DNA of 64,000 bases from Antrodiella citrinella. Taxonomy: Eukaryota; Basidiomycota; Agaricomycetes; Polyporales; Steccherinaceae. Within the stretch, counting starts at the first letter, position 1. The number at the start of each line of letters is the position of its first letter. The notes below the pieces were generated by a model. The model worked only from the letters and a program-made list of their open reading frames with translations, had not been told where the DNA came from and made no database searches. Location of the stretch: the NCBI GenBank assembly GCA_004802725.1, contig SGPM01000117.1, forward strand, positions 1-64,000. Reading direction: 5' to 3'. Positions 27,677 through 40,813 of the stretch are shown here, one piece after another. The position numbers and the translations under genes are program-made.

Positions 27677-29323
27677 ATGTTCGCCCCTTCGAAGCTCGCT
27701 CGAGTCTCTCGCAGGGTTCTTCAAGTGAGTGTCTCTTAATAAAACATTGTGTTCGTACGAAAGGTAGAGACCTGCGTTACTTTACAGAATCCTGCTACTC
27801 GTCGTTGGGAGTCTACCGCCGGATCGGCTCCGCCAGCCGAAGGACACTCCCCATCCATCGCCACCTCTGCTCTCTTGCGACAAACGCGAGAGACTTCGCT
27901 GCGCACGCCTGGAATATGTTGGACAGATGGCGACCACGCGGGCCCTCCGAGCAATGCGCTCGCGGGACGCGAAACAAGGAAGATGAATCTGTACCAGGCA
28001 GTTCGAGATGCTATGAGGTGCGTTTTGATCAATCGGTCTCAGGAACCATTGAATCTGACTGGTTCTACCACTTTATTAGCATTGCATTGACGAAGGATGA
28101 CACTGCGGTCGTCTTTGGTGAAGATGTTGCCTTTGGAGGCGTGTTTCGATGTACTATGGTGCGCCCGATCCTCTCAGCCGAATGGGCTTCATTCATATTG
28201 CACACAGGGTCTTGCGGAAGAGTTCGGTCGAGAACGCGTCTTCAACACACCATTGACGGAACAGGGTATTGCAGGCTTTGGTATCGGCATCGCGTCAATG
28301 GGTCAAACCGCTATTGCTGAGATACAATTCGCGGATTATATCTTCCCTGCATTTGACCAAGTACGTCGCCCTCTTTCCGCTTTCTTCCGCCCCGATTGTC
28401 GTGCTCATATCTGTTCCAGCTTGTGAATGAAGCAGCCAAGTTCAACTTCCGGTCGGGAGGCAACTACAGTGCCGGTGGTCTCACCGTCCGTTGTCCGACC
28501 ATGTCCGTAGGACATGGGGCCCTGTACCACTCCCAGAGCCCCGAAGGTTTCTTCATGGGTGCATCCGGCTTGAAGGTAAGATTAGCGGATATGTTGCCGT
28601 ACACTAATGCTGATGAGCTTCCCGCGTAGATTGTCATCCCTCGGTCACCAATACAAGCAAAAGGTCTGCTCCTCGCAGCTATCCGAGATCCCAATCCTGT
28701 GATTTTCATGGAGCCAAAGATCTTGTATCGATCGTCTGGTGAGTCGTTTTTCTTATGGGTGATAAAAGGACCGCTATTGACCCAGTACCTAGTCGAGCAA
28801 GTTCCGATAGACGACTACGAGATCCCCCTTGGACGTGCCGAGACCGTTATCGCTGGATCCGACCTCACTGTCCTGACCTGGGGCACGCCTACCTACTCGT
28901 GCGAGACGGCTATCCACATGCTTTCGAATCCACCCGTATCTATCGCAAAGCATGTGCCCGCTTCCCTGCGCAAAGCCAAGGTGGAACTGATCGATTTGCG
29001 TACGATCTTGCCTTGGGACGTCGAGACGGTCACGGAGAGTGTGAAGCGGACTGGACGGCTTGTCGTAGTACATGAGGCGAGCAAGACCGGCGGTGTGGGG
29101 AGTGAGATCTGCGCGGAGATACAGAAGCGCTGTTTCTTGAAGTTGGATTCGCCGGTGAAGAGAGTGACTGGCTGGGAGTGAGTGATTTGTTTGAACTGTT
29201 GCAAACGCTGGAAAGGCTGACATATTTTTCTATAGCACACCTGTCCCGATGACGTACGAAAAGTTCTACATTCCCGATGCTCTGCGGGTCCTGGATGCCA
29301 TGGTGGAGACTCTGTCGTACTAG
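27677..29323 (+). CDS. BCKDHB: branched-chain 2-oxoacid dehydrogenase E1 beta subunit
   Basis: Mitochondrial E1-beta of the complex that oxidatively decarboxylates the 2-oxo acids of Val, Leu and Ile. The start [15 protein letters not shown] is Arg-rich and acid-free, as expected of a mitochondrial targeting peptide. Conserved segments are [12 protein letters not shown] (about 27985), [16 protein letters not shown] (about 28110), [18 protein letters not shown] (about 28240), [15 protein letters not shown] (about 28315), GGLTVRCP...[15 protein letters not shown] (about 28475-28555), [11 protein letters not shown] (about 28640), FMEPKILYR (about 28705) and [11 protein letters not shown] (about 28990). 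The protein ends with [16 protein letters not shown]. Introns split codons cleanly, for example AG|C at 28017/28080. Confidence 0.94.
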
Positions 29324-29671
29324 ATCACGTTGGAATAATCGCAAACTACCCTGTATGATACACACATTGGATACAATATCGGGCATTTACAGTAATGCCA
29401 AAACCGATGTGGTTCTTACATAATTCTACGATCTCTATCGAAGGGAGGACATTAAGTAATGATACAGAACCTCTAGCACAATAAATTGGGACCAAAAAAA
29501 GATACAGAAGATGTGGTGTGAATCTATGAGAGAAAGTACATGAAGAGAGTATATCAATGATTGCTCGTGTAAGTTGAATCGTGACGTGGAGGTATATGTA
29601 AGATGAGTTCGACCACAGTAAAACCAATGAATGAAAAGAAAATGAAGTGTGCGAGAAATGAAAGGAAGAGT
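29324..29671. other. convergent spacer BCKDHB/MFS
   Basis: The 348 bases lie between two stop codons, are AT-rich, and show no supported gene. They probably hold both 3' untranslated regions. Confidence 0.55.
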
Positions 29672-31816
29672 TTATGCGCCACTGGCACGTTTTGAGGTCG
29701 ACCTGATCTGTTTGCCGTAGATGTAGAACATGTAAGGTATCGGGATCATGGCGAGGGAAATGAAGCCCCAGGTACTCGCGGCCCACTGTGTGCCGAGATT
29801 GTGGTACATGGCCGTGATGAACAAGGGCATGGCAGCACCGCTGCCTGAACGAATAACGGTCTTGGCAGCGAGCGCGGAGGCGACACAACCCGAGAACGTC
29901 TCGATGAGATAGGCGTTGGCAGAGAAGTAGACAGTGACCACTGTACGAGTACGACTATCAGCGAATGTCTAAGTAGATGAGAGGAGCGGTATACTCACTG
30001 CCAAAGCCAAAGGGAATACCGGAAGCAACGGGGCCGACCCAGTTACCTCCTCCGGGCATGACGATCGGGGGAGAAGTCCAACCGAAGATAAACATGGCTG
30101 TAGAAGTAATTCATCAGCAAGGAACTCATCAAGTAGAAAACGAACCGCTACTCACACATTGGGATGAAGGGAGCACCGACCATCATACCGATCAGTCTGT
30201 CCTCGGGGTCAGCCTTTCCGCCCTTGGCCTTCTTTTGCCTTAGGTAGCTCCCTTCGAAGAACGGAGTGGAGGCGAGAGCTATGAGGAGGCCGACCCAGAT
30301 GGAGCACAGAGCTACACCGGTTTGACCCTCATTCCAGTGGTAATCCTCAAGGAACGTAATAGGGAAACTGAAGAAGAAAGCGTACTGTGGGTCTTGTGAG
30401 CGGAGGCTCTTGGGCAGTAAATAGTGGAAGGACTTACAAGAAGTCCATAGATAAGTGCGATGTACATGGACACCAGGAGCAGAATTGGCTCAGTCACGAT
30501 CATGGCTGTAAACCGTGTCAGAAATGTACAGGAACGCATGGGTGTCCGAATGAATTTACCAAAAGGTCTGATCATGTTCTCCTGAAGCATCTCGGCGAAA
30601 GAAGCTTTGAATAGCTCTTGCTCGGTCGTAATGTTTTCATCACCAGTCTCCTTACGAAGACGTTCAGCACGTCTTCTCAGGATGACAGGAGCATAGGTCT
30701 CAGGGAGCGTGCACTCCATGATAAAGACGGCTCCAGCAAATATCATGTTGACCTGAAGTACGAATGTAGATCAGTAGCTGTGCGAAGACGATGTATGCAT
30801 GTTTTGCATACCCAGAAAATCCATCGCCAGCCGATGGCGTCGCCGACGAATCCACCGACAATGGGACCAAGGACTGGTCCGCCGTAAGGCGCAGCGGCAA
30901 ACAGTGCAATGGCAAATCCACGCTCGTCGTTGTCCCAAATGTCAGCAATGGCACCGCCAGCGATAGCGAATGGCGCAGACGAGAAGACACCGCAGAAGAA
31001 ACGACAGATGAGGAGTGTCTGAATATTTGGTGCCACAGCGCAGGGAATATTGAAGACTGTAGAACGATCAGCGGATGGTCTGAGAGCCGATCGAGAAAGA
31101 TGGCACTTACTGACGTAAATAAACGCAGGGATAATCCAAAGGGGTCTACGCCCATAAAGCTCGCTCTATGGGGGCAATTTTAATCATCTGGACGCATTCA
31201 GATTTTTTCGAACGCCACCTACCAGAGGAGCCCAAAGGAGTGGTCCAACACCAAACCCGCATACCATGAGACTGACACTCAATGATGTGACGACCAATCC
31301 GACATGAAATTCGACCTCTACGCCCTCGAAATCTCCCGTAATCACAGCACTTGCGAATGCGGCGGAGACTACGGAGATACCAAAACAGGCGGTCAACCCT
31401 ATCAAATCGAGTGGATCAGTACGGGTAGAAGAGATGCGGTGACACTAGTACTTACACCATTTATAAGCATTGGAAAAATTTCGAGGATCTTCAGGATCAC
31501 TATCGAGGAATGTGACGAGCTTGACGTCCCGAAGATGTTTTGCTTTCTCAGGATCTTGTAGGACCGTCGGAATGGCAGAGAAATGCGACGGTATAGGTCG
31601 TAGAACGAGGTCTGCAGAAACAAGACCTGTCTCTGAGGTGACACGATATTCGTCCGTAAGACCACCTTCTGCGACATTGGTGGTCCCGTAAGGGAAACTG
31701 AGATCGACTTCATCTCGGTCATGGGACTTCGGCTCGTGCGGTGGCGAGACAGGTGAGAAGGGGACGGGAATATTGTTGAGAGTAGGAGTCCTGCTGGGTG
31801 TCAATGAGTCGGACAT
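29672..31816 (-). CDS. major facilitator superfamily transporter, DHA1-like
   Basis: Plasma-membrane drug/polyamine-type H+ antiporter by family. A long hydrophilic N-terminus (MSDSLTPSRTPTLNNIPVPF) ends in the typical D-S-D-P-E-D-P-R-N-F motif before TM1. Family motifs: GPLLWAPLVELYGRRPLW in loop 2-3, CRFFCGVFSSAPFAIAGGAI in TM4, AAPYGGPVLGPIVGGFVGD in TM5 (motif C), GWRWIFW before TM6, and a central loop with PETYAPVILRRRAERLRKET. The C-terminal half ends in SLAMIPIPYMFYIYGKQIR. Twelve transmembrane segments can be counted across the spliced exons. The start at 31816 is preferred over an in-frame ATG 21 bases upstream because it begins the usual MSDS leader. The substrate cannot be told from sequence. 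Confidence 0.9.
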
Positions 31817-32811
31817 GATGAAGATATGAAGGACCAAGCTAATGGGGAGGAATAAGTGGAGGAGGAGATTTTATATGAAGAGGAAGACGCAGACGCGTCA
31901 GAACGGTGAGAAGGGATGGAAGAGTGAGGTCCATAACCGCTTCTGACCGCAGCTTTGTATGTTCTAGGATACGGGCGAGTACAGACGCCACTGAAAATAT
32001 GTTCTACACGAGTGTTTTGGCGAATGTCGGTAGACAGTGCGACTTTTCCTGCACAGGTGCGATGAGTCCCGGTTTGGAACCGCATCGAACCAGATGCGAT
32101 CGACTTGACAAAGCGATCGGGGCCGACGTTGACCCAATAAGGCAGTTGGGCGCTCCTGGGAGTGCGCACGGGAGGAATAGGATCCTGGACTCAAACTCGA
32201 GTGCATGGTCCAAGACAGTCCGATCAAATTCCAGTCTCCGGTATAGACTTCGACGGGACCCTCACTCGATCTAGACCTGTGACTTTCAGGTCAGGACACG
32301 AAGATAACGGTGATGAACAAGACACTCACACCCGATTGGAGCCTTGGTATCAGCTACGAGACATGATAGTGTGACAGAGGCTCTCGACTCGTGCATGTAA
32401 CTCGAGGCATCGTAAATGAGCCTGAGATGAGTACGACGTGTGCAGCAGCATCTATGGTAGTGTTGGTCGCAGTGAGAAATTTACTCGTAAGAGAAAATCA
32501 AGAATCTCCGTGAACAGTGGACACAACGGATTCATCCGTTGGTGAGACCGGTAAGCAAGATTTGTGGACAGGGTACGAACGTTTGCAAGTTACGCTGTGC
32601 CACGGTTGCGGTATCGGGAAGGGAGGGTTTGCTTCCGGCAGTCTCCCGACGTTTTCCTCCGAGTCTGCCACCGTGCCGAGATGAGATAAGATCCAGATCT
32701 TGCCTGATCATCGGGCCCGTTGGGCGCTTCTACAACACTCCTCGCAACTTCTTACCGTCTGTGCACGGTGTTGTTATAGTCGTTGTCTTCTGAGTTCTCT
32801 AACGCGTGTCA
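31817..32811. promoter_or_regulatory. 995-base divergent region between MFS and STT4
   Basis: This is the upstream region of both flanking genes. I found no coding sequence with splice or motif support. ACGCGT hexamers occur at 31891-31896 and about 32801-32806, just before each start codon, but the hexamer is too short to carry weight. The stretch is long for this compact region and may hold upstream regulatory sites for the transporter. Confidence 0.4.
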
Positions 32812-35800
32812 ATGGACTGGTGAGTAATAGCAGTACTTAGCCCATATCATGCTAATAGTTATGTTAGCTTGGAATTTAATATACATCAACTTATTCTCTC
32901 GGACATTGCTACGAATATCGGCGAGTCTAAAGAAGATGCAAGTACACCGGAAGTCTTGACTACAATCGATAATGTCACGTCGAAAGTTGCAACGCGAGCC
33001 GAATACGCGGAGCAGGATGAGGGCACAGAAGGACATACACAGAATGATGTAAAGCATGCCACGGAGCAGCGTGTGTTCATGGTGCGTCATGGTCTCTTGA
33101 TCCTAGCACGCCGTCCTCTTGAGCACATACAGTCGAATTCCAGGGTTCATTGCAACATTGGGTTCGCTGAATTGGCCGTGAACCTACCAGATGCGCATGT
33201 AGACGCAACTGTTCCAGTATTGATCGACATTCTGCGCGACATACCCTACATTGATTTCGACCGCTGCTTCACCTGGGACGGTAAGATCCATTGTCCGTAC
33301 GATGGTCTTCTTGGGCTGATATCTTTCGTTAGAATGGGCTCTACCTGATCAACTGGTCTTTGCGACTGTTTCTGCTTTACTCCGCATTGCTAGTACCCAT
33401 TCGGGATACCGCGCAGCTGCGACCCGCGCTATTGTGGCCTTTGCTGGACAGATCGTCGCTATGTTGAAAACTGGAGACGGTGATTACTCTTTCTCTCTCT
33501 ATGAAGATACCGCGTACTGATTCAATGAATAGTGGAGGACATCCTGGCACAGTTCGCTCCTGCTTTCCATGGGTTCTACCGCTCCATCATCTCAATCCCC
33601 TTCGCCTGGTCTCTTCAGGAATGGGCCCTCCTTGCTCGGCACTTGAACGACCTATTCGATCCTCAAGTCGTGGACAGACTCAATCGACTTCTCATTGATG
33701 CCCTTCATTGTGAAGATACCGATATGGATAGGATTCACTTTATTCAGACCCTCCTTGCTCGCTACGTCGCTCGAGGCCGCCCATTGAGCGGCTACTTCAC
33801 AGTATGCTGTGTCATTGAAGCGTTGTGGACTACTTTGGCGCAGGCGTTGCTGCCTTCACAGACACCGCAAAGCGCCAACCACCCTGTGTTCGCTGAGGCT
33901 GCTGCTGCAAACAAGGCCTGGTCGTCATTACTCAATCATACGATTGATGAGATCACTACTCCAAATGAAGATTTCAGTGAAGTTGCTTCGCTGACCATGG
34001 AGAACGCGATGCAATGTTTTACGCATCTACTAGTGCAGATCGAGGAAATGGACGCTGAGCCTTCGGAGGATACGTATGCTTGGGAAACGATGTCGGAAAG
34101 CTTGGTGCGTCCTGTTGTTTGTTTACGCGCGAATCATGTTACTGATATTCACCAGAAACTTGCGTCGGTTTGCTCAGTTGCCATAGGCCAACTGGACAAG
34201 AAAGTATATGCCCGAGTCAAACTTCTGTTGAGCGAAGAATCTCCCATATCGGACAATCTCGTTCAAGAAGCTGCCCTCAAAGCTACTGCTGTTCTTGTGA
34301 GGAAGTACGTTGCATTGATTATTTTTTTGCCGGACTGCCATACTCATAAACCTCAGCTTTCCCGACATTGCGTTCAAGATGGCGGGTCACATCCGCAAAT
34401 TCATCACGTCACCATTGCCAATATTCGAGTTGGACTTTGCGCCTGGCACAAGGGTTCCTCCACCACTTACCGCTGCCGCGCGATGCTTGGCTTTGTGCAT
34501 TGACGTGAGTGCATTTGCTATGAGTCATACCCACCGACTGAAAGTGCCGTGGCCAGCTTGCACCAGGAGACGATCTGGGCATGTCATACATGTATTCTTT
34601 GCTGAACTACATCGCAGCTACCAGCAAAGACACCCACGATACTGCGCTTTTGACGAGTTCCACTCTGACTGTCCCCGCTGATCAGCAGACCATTCGCTCA
34701 ACAGACGCTGGACTTCGTGGACTGACCGAAGACGAGAAACGACTGGTCGGAATTAGTACTATCTCGGTAGTGACGCGTCTAGCTCTAGAGTTCGATTCCG
34801 AGGAGGTAAGGGGTTCGCACTTGGTTCAGTAGTCTGTTGCTTATCGTATCTCAGGTGACTCGACTGACAGTATCAATGCTCCTGCAACGTCTTCGTTCGG
34901 CCGAACCTACCGTGGAAGCCGCCATCGCGTACAACTTGGTGGACCTTGCGCTCGCGGCTCCAGAGAGCGCATTCGTGGACATCATCCGAGTTTTCTCCAC
35001 CATCAACCGCTCTGCAAACCCAGATGATCCTAGGTTATCCAACAACATGGTACATTTGCAGCTTTTCTCTCGCGATATAACGTCGCTAAATCCTTACAGG
35101 TGCTTGCGGCTCAGACAAGACTTGCCCGGGACTTGCATCGACGTCCGGAGTTGTACGAGCCGTACTTGATCGAGCTACTGACTCTCTTTGCGGACAAAGG
35201 GGTCGCTATCCAGAACGCATCAGCACTACACCATCACTCCAAGATGGAAGACATGACGGAGCAACTTGCGTCACTGCTACTCCCGATCGACGCGCTTCTA
35301 GCCCATTCAGACGTGTACATGAAAGAAATGTCTCCGGCCTCGATCTCGTTATTCCGCAATATGTGGTTCCTATGCATCTTGTTCCGTTTTACGGACGGAG
35401 ATGGGAAGGATCAGACTGCGATGGCGTGGCAGAGACCCGCCTTGGCGCGGATCGCTGTCAAGACCCCCATCATCGTACTTGAGGAGGCTCGAGATACGAT
35501 AGTAGGTGATCTGGACTACAACCCTGTCTTGCGACAGGAGTACGTGGAAACTGTGAGTCCTATGATGCGTATGTGAGGTGTCACTACTGACCCAAGCACT
35601 GCAGGTTGTCAACACCCATCGTTCCGTTCTTCAGAAGCACATCCCTCTACGAGTTACCGAGTTGCGCGGTCTGTCTCCAGGACAGGTCATCTTCTTGTTG
35701 TGCATGCACGATCTGGAGAGTATGCGTGCTGCTTCGGGTCTTCCTTCGTCGTTGGTCTCATACTTCACGAACAACAGCTTGAACCGGAATGCCGGATTGG

Positions 35801-38800
35801 TGCTGTGCATGGAAGCCGTCGCTGAGAATGTCAGTCCGTCATAAATGATGCATTGGTTATTGTTTTGACTCATTGTTGTCTACCAGGTCATTCGTGAATC
35901 CGTCAGCGATTTGAACAGCCAAGCGTCACAACAGTGCCTTCCCTTGGAGCTCTCCAAGGAACTCCAACAGCTACTTGTCTGCAGTACGCACAGGATTGCC
36001 AGAGTGCGAGAAGTTGCCTCCAAGTATCTCAACCGTCTAGTGCAATCTTTCCCATCCCTTATGTGCGACCCTCCGTTCGTCATTGCCATACTGGAAGTCC
36101 TAACGCTGCTTCGACGAGCGTGTGAGAACGAGTTCAGCAATGAAGTACTTCTGTTTTGCTGCTTTGCTGCTTACATTTCACTGATGAGCCATACAGGACA
36201 ATCCGATCTACACCTTCCATTCTGAACGAGCCGGCGTTACCCTTCACCTCACAGACGACTATGCTGCCCGCAATGCCATGCTCTCACAGACCCAACGTGA
36301 CGCCGACCGTTGGTTTGAACTTGCGTTGGGTCGTGCGCCTATAGAACTATATTCTACCCTCCAGGTACGTTCAATGGTTGTCAGCAGAAACAACTCAAGA
36401 AGCTTACCAACTATAGAAATACCTTGCGGTCACCCAAGTTACATCTATCGCGGATGCATCAGACCTCGGTCCGTCTGTCGCGCTGCACTTCGGGAAAGCC
36501 ACTAGTCCTGTGGACCGCAACTCATGTAAGCTTTCGCTTCTCAACATTTCCTATGTCTCTCATTCCTGTGACAGCATCGGCCTCGCACATGCTGGACACA
36601 AAGTTCGATCGCTCCAAACTATTCGTGAGCCAGCTTGCGTCGAAGGGATATCATATAGGTCAAGCTGTGCAGTTCCACCATGCCCATACAGCTCGTGAGT
36701 CGTGTAGTCCTCTGAAAAGTAGCATTATATTGACTCGTCGACAGCTGGCTATAGTCTGGACTTCAAGTCACCTCAGGAGATCCACGGCCTGAAGAAGACC
36801 GTGAAGGAAGCCATTCGAGACATTCGGGAGAAGAAGAGTACTCTGACCGTGCAGCACCTCAAGCGCCTCTTGTTCCGTGTTGCTGCCATAATCATTTGTC
36901 TTCCCAAAGTGAGTAACAGAGCATTTAGTCTCATCGCTCTGTCTAACAACGAGCCTCAGTGCGACTACGACCTGCTGCATTACCTGGTTGCCTTACCATT
37001 TGAGTCATTCAGCCCAACAGCCATCTCTGCTGGTTGTGAAGTCTGGTCGTGGGTTATCGCTGAGAAAGCTGAGCATGAAGTTGTCCTCATGGCTGAAATC
37101 GCATCTGCGTGGAACAACACGATCAAGCACGAGAGAGGCATGTTCTCCAAATCATTGAAGTGAGCTCCATCATCTTTTTTCTTCGTGCCAAGTGGCAAGG
37201 ATACTAAGGTGATAAAAGCTATTCAGACCCCTTCGTTCATCCCGTGGAATATAGCCCTTCAGAGAGGGAGACAGTAGACAGATCTTCCGCTCAAGCGAAG
37301 AGGCTGCTTTCTCCTCATACGATGGTTTTAGCTATGCTAGTCAGCAGATTACAGGCTGCAAGGTACCGTAAGCCTAGCTTGATGCTGCTGGTACAGCGAA
37401 TCGCGTTGGCCTCTGCCCAAGCGTACAAACACCTCAGGTGCGCCAAGATCCCTCTCTTACTCGTCGCAGATGTTCTAAGTTTTACCTCAGCACTCACCCC
37501 TTGGCGCGCGAAGCCCGGTTCTCATTCTTGCTCTTTGGCTTTGAAACCTTGCGAAGCTCTTACTTGGACGTAAGCTGTGAGAACAAATTGCGAGAGAGTT
37601 TGTACACAGCAGCTCTATCCTGGTTTAGCGTCCGTCCTCAGTACGTTCAACCATTCGTGTTCGGTCGCAAGTTCTCACTTGCATATGCAGATGGTCCTAT
37701 GGTGCCAATCGTGTACAGATAGATGCAGACATCAAGCTACTGTCGGAGTTCCTGTCATATCTCCAGGCGGACGCTGTCAGGGGTTTTCCTGCGATATCCA
37801 GCATTGCTTCTGGCCAAGCGAATAGGGCCAGTCGTGAGTAGTTCTCAATGGTAGTAAGATGGCATCGCTCATAACCCGTCAGATTACACGTCGGCACTGA
37901 AGACTCTGAACATCCCAGTGCGCCTATTGGTGGACAACGAGATCTACCGCCTCACAGTTTGGACGAACCCCACGAGCGATGCCAAGCGCGGTGTTGATCA
38001 TTTTGGCACCATTGAGAAGACGATGACGGATGTGAGTTCTTTCCAACTTTGATATAACATTTTATTGAATTTTGTATAGACTGCTTGGACAAGTACTGTC
38101 AGAAAGGCGTGGCAAGTCGATCCTGCTCTTGCAGTGTATCTAACAGAGCGATTCAATGTACCCATCGTTCATCATGAGGTGGGCCGTCTGGTCCGTTCGA
38201 GGACCCGGGATGTCTTGGATATTCCGGAAGCCCTCCGGTTCCTTGTTGGTGATAGGATAGGAACCGAGGTAAGGCGGGACCTCAAGGTGAGAAGAATGAT
38301 AATTATCGAGTGGACATGCTTCTCACTTTCCGTCAGTATCTGTCGATATGGGCCCCTGTTCCGCCCGTCATCGCGGTCACATTCTTCGAAAAACGATACA
38401 GGAGCGACCCACTCCTTCTGCAATACGCGCATCGCGTTCTGGAGCAACACCCAGTCGAACTCACATTCTTCTTTGTACCACAAGTGGTACAAGCTCTACG
38501 CTATGACGATTTCGGTCAGTGAAAGAAATGAGGCTCCCCAAGTCGTATCTCACCCTTTTTGCAGGCTATGTCGCACGCTTCATATTTGAGACGGCGAAGA
38601 TCTCACAGCTGTTCTGCCACCAAATCATCTGGAATATGAACGCCAATTGTTACAAGGACGACGGCGCCACGGTGGTACGTTAGATACCTTCGCACTGAGA
38701 TATTTTCCTCTAATTTCTAAGGATACATCCAGGAAGATCCCTTGAAGCCGACACTAGATAGCCTGACTGCACTGCTGGTCGAATCGCTCTCCGGAGAAGC

Positions 38801-40371
38801 AAGAGACTTCTACGAAAGAGAATTCAGTTTCTTTGGCGAGGTCACGTCAATTTCGGGCAAGCTCAAGCCTTATATCAAAAAGACCAAGCCAGAGAAGAAG
38901 GTTTGTTCGAGGTCACCCTTCGATGCATCCGCGTTCTGACCGACAATTTGTCTAGGCTAAAATCGATGAAGAGATGGCAAAGATCCAAGTCGATGTCGGA
39001 GTATACCTTCCAAGTAATCCGGATGGCAAGGTAGTGGACATTGACAAGAAATCGGGCCGGCCACTTCAGAGTCACGCGAAGGTGAGTGTGAGCATCTCGC
39101 TGTACTATACTGGCTAATCATACGTTGTTAGGCACCGTTCATGGCCACGTTCAAAGTGAGAAAGGAGCGGGTCACACTCATTACTGAGGGTATCGAGACG
39201 CTTGGCGATGATGCCCAGGAGAAGGAGATCGTCGAGGAGTACGATATGTGGCAGCAAGCCATCTTCAAGGTTGGAGACGACTGTCGGCAAGACGTCCTCG
39301 CGCTTCAGATCATTGCCATGTTCAAAAACATCTTCAATGCCGTTGGGCTCACTGTATACCTGTACCCATACCGAGTCACTGCGACTGCTCCAGGGGTACG
39401 TCTGGTCTCTTCCTTCCTCGTGCAGTACATGACTGACGAGAATGCAGTGTGGTGTCATTGACGTCGTTCCAAATGCGACATCGCGAGACGAGATGGGACG
39501 TGCCAAAGTGAACGACCTGCTAGACTTCTTTGTCGCCAAGTACGGAGGCGAGGACACCGTTGAGTTCCAAAAGGCGCGATTAAACTTCATCCAATCAATG
39601 GCGGCATATTCTGTGGCGTGCTATATCTTGCAAATTAAAGATCGTCACAACGGGAACATTATGATAGACGGTGAAGGTCATATTGTTCATATCGGTAAGC
39701 CCCAGCAGAGCAGTATGCGCGCGAGATACTCTACTCATGATCTGCTAGACTTTGGCTTCCTCTTTGACATTGATGAGTGATTCGTTTGTGTGATGCTAAT
39801 CTCAAGCTAATCTTGTTTATGTTTTGATATATCTACGTCCTGGAGTGAGCACATTACTGTTGTCGACCGACTTGATCCATATGCTAACGATTGGCTTCGA
39901 AGGGTGTCAAATTTGAACCAAACTCTTTCAAGTTGACTCACGAGATGGTTGTCCTTATGGGCGGACGATATTCTCAAGGCTATCAGTTGTTCCAGCAACT
40001 CACAGTCAAGGCCTTCCTGGCGATTCGTCCGCATGCTGACCAACTGATCAGTACTGTGCAGCTCATGCTTGACACGAGTCTGCCCTCATTCAAAGGAGAG
40101 CCTACTATCAAGAGGCTGAAGGATCGATTCACGCTCGATTTGACCGAACGACAAGCCGCTGATCATATGATGGCTACCATCCGCAATGCACATGAGAACG
40201 TCCGCAGCACTGCGTACGATGAATTCCAGAGGGTGAGTTATTCAATTGTCTTCGTATCTCGCGCATCGTCTGATCCAATCGACCACAGCTTCAGAATGGT
40301 GGGTGTATCTTGATCTTCTCTGACTTCTCGAAGCTGATACAGATTTTCTTGCAGGTATTCCGTACAAGTAA
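32812..40371 (+). CDS. STT4: phosphatidylinositol 4-kinase III alpha (STT4)
   Basis: Makes PI4P at the plasma membrane and is an essential scaffolded kinase. The gene is about 7.6 kb with many introns; the protein is around 2,000 residues, as usual for STT4. The first exon is tiny: ATG-GAC-TG at 32812-32819, then an intron to 32867, giving MDCLEFNIHQ. A long helical N-terminal and middle part is followed by the PIK helical/lipid-kinase-unique domain (about 37850-38940), with SGRPLQSHAKAPFMATF at about 39060. The kinase domain has KVGDDCRQDVLALQ (about 39270), the catalytic loop DRHNGN (about 39640), DFG at about 39749 and then PGGVKFEP. The C-terminus LQNGIPYK ends at TAA 40369-40371. The region after DFG needs an unusual AT-AC intron and an 8-base exon to give the conserved motif. 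Confidence 0.94.
39773..39836 (+). other. candidate AT-AC spliceosomal intron in STT4
   Basis: The exon reads ...FDI plus one G (39772), then ATGAGTGATT, and the next bases that continue the conserved protein follow CTAC at 39833-39836. The 64-base intron therefore begins AT and ends AC. It holds two GCTAAT branch-like sequences (about 39794 and 39806), at normal distance from the 3' end. The donor ATGAGT is the ordinary GTGAGT with G1 changed to A, and is not the U12 consensus ATATCC, so a U2-type AT-AC intron is more likely. No GT-AG pair in this stretch restores the frame. Confidence 0.72.
39837..39844 (+). other. 8-base microexon in STT4
   Basis: GTCCTGGA completes the Gly codon and encodes Pro-Gly. 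It is followed by a standard intron (39845-39902: GTGAGC donor, TGCTAACG branch, GAAG acceptor) and then GGT GTC AAA. Together they give G-P-G-G-V-K-F-E-P, the motif that follows DFG in type III PI 4-kinases. Without the microexon the conserved Pro-Gly is lost. Confidence 0.72.
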
Positions 40372-40813
40372 ACCACACAGCAAAGTACATCGCTGGAGTC
40401 CACTGGAGATCAAAACCTTGTTGGTATACCCATCACGGACACAAAAATTGCTGTATCTATACTAGACATATATAGAATATCGTTGTGAATTAGCCAGGTT
40501 GCAAACGCATGCGCAAGCATGTGGCAGGGTAGGATATAAGCTCGCGTCTGACTAAAACGGATGGGAACGAGCCTAGTGGCACTAGTACTGGCAGGGCGCC
40601 AATCTCGTGTCTGCAGACTCTGCGGAAATCTCCACTCCAACCATGCACCTTCCATACACCATTGAGTGGTCTCTAATATGAACCCTGTCTGCGCTTTTTT
40701 CACTGCGAGTCTTATCCGGCGACACGTTGTTTATACTGAGGGCTGTGCTTACACATAAGTTGCCTTTAAGTTGGATAGCTATCACAGTCATTATTTGAAT
40801 CCTCAATCTCGCC
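40372..40813. other. spacer between STT4 and the RdRP gene
   Basis: The 442 bases contain the STT4 3' region and the RdRP promoter. Small open frames here have no motifs or splice support. Confidence 0.5.

Noticed and set aside
27583..28320. 245-codon plus-strand open frame over the BCKDH gene
   Set aside because: It is out of frame with the conserved E1-beta sequence and is a shadow.
39773..39836. U12-type (minor spliceosome) interpretation of the AT-AC intron
   Set aside because: The donor ATGAGT does not match ATATCC and there is no TTCCTTAAC-like branch site, while ordinary CTAAT branch sites are present.
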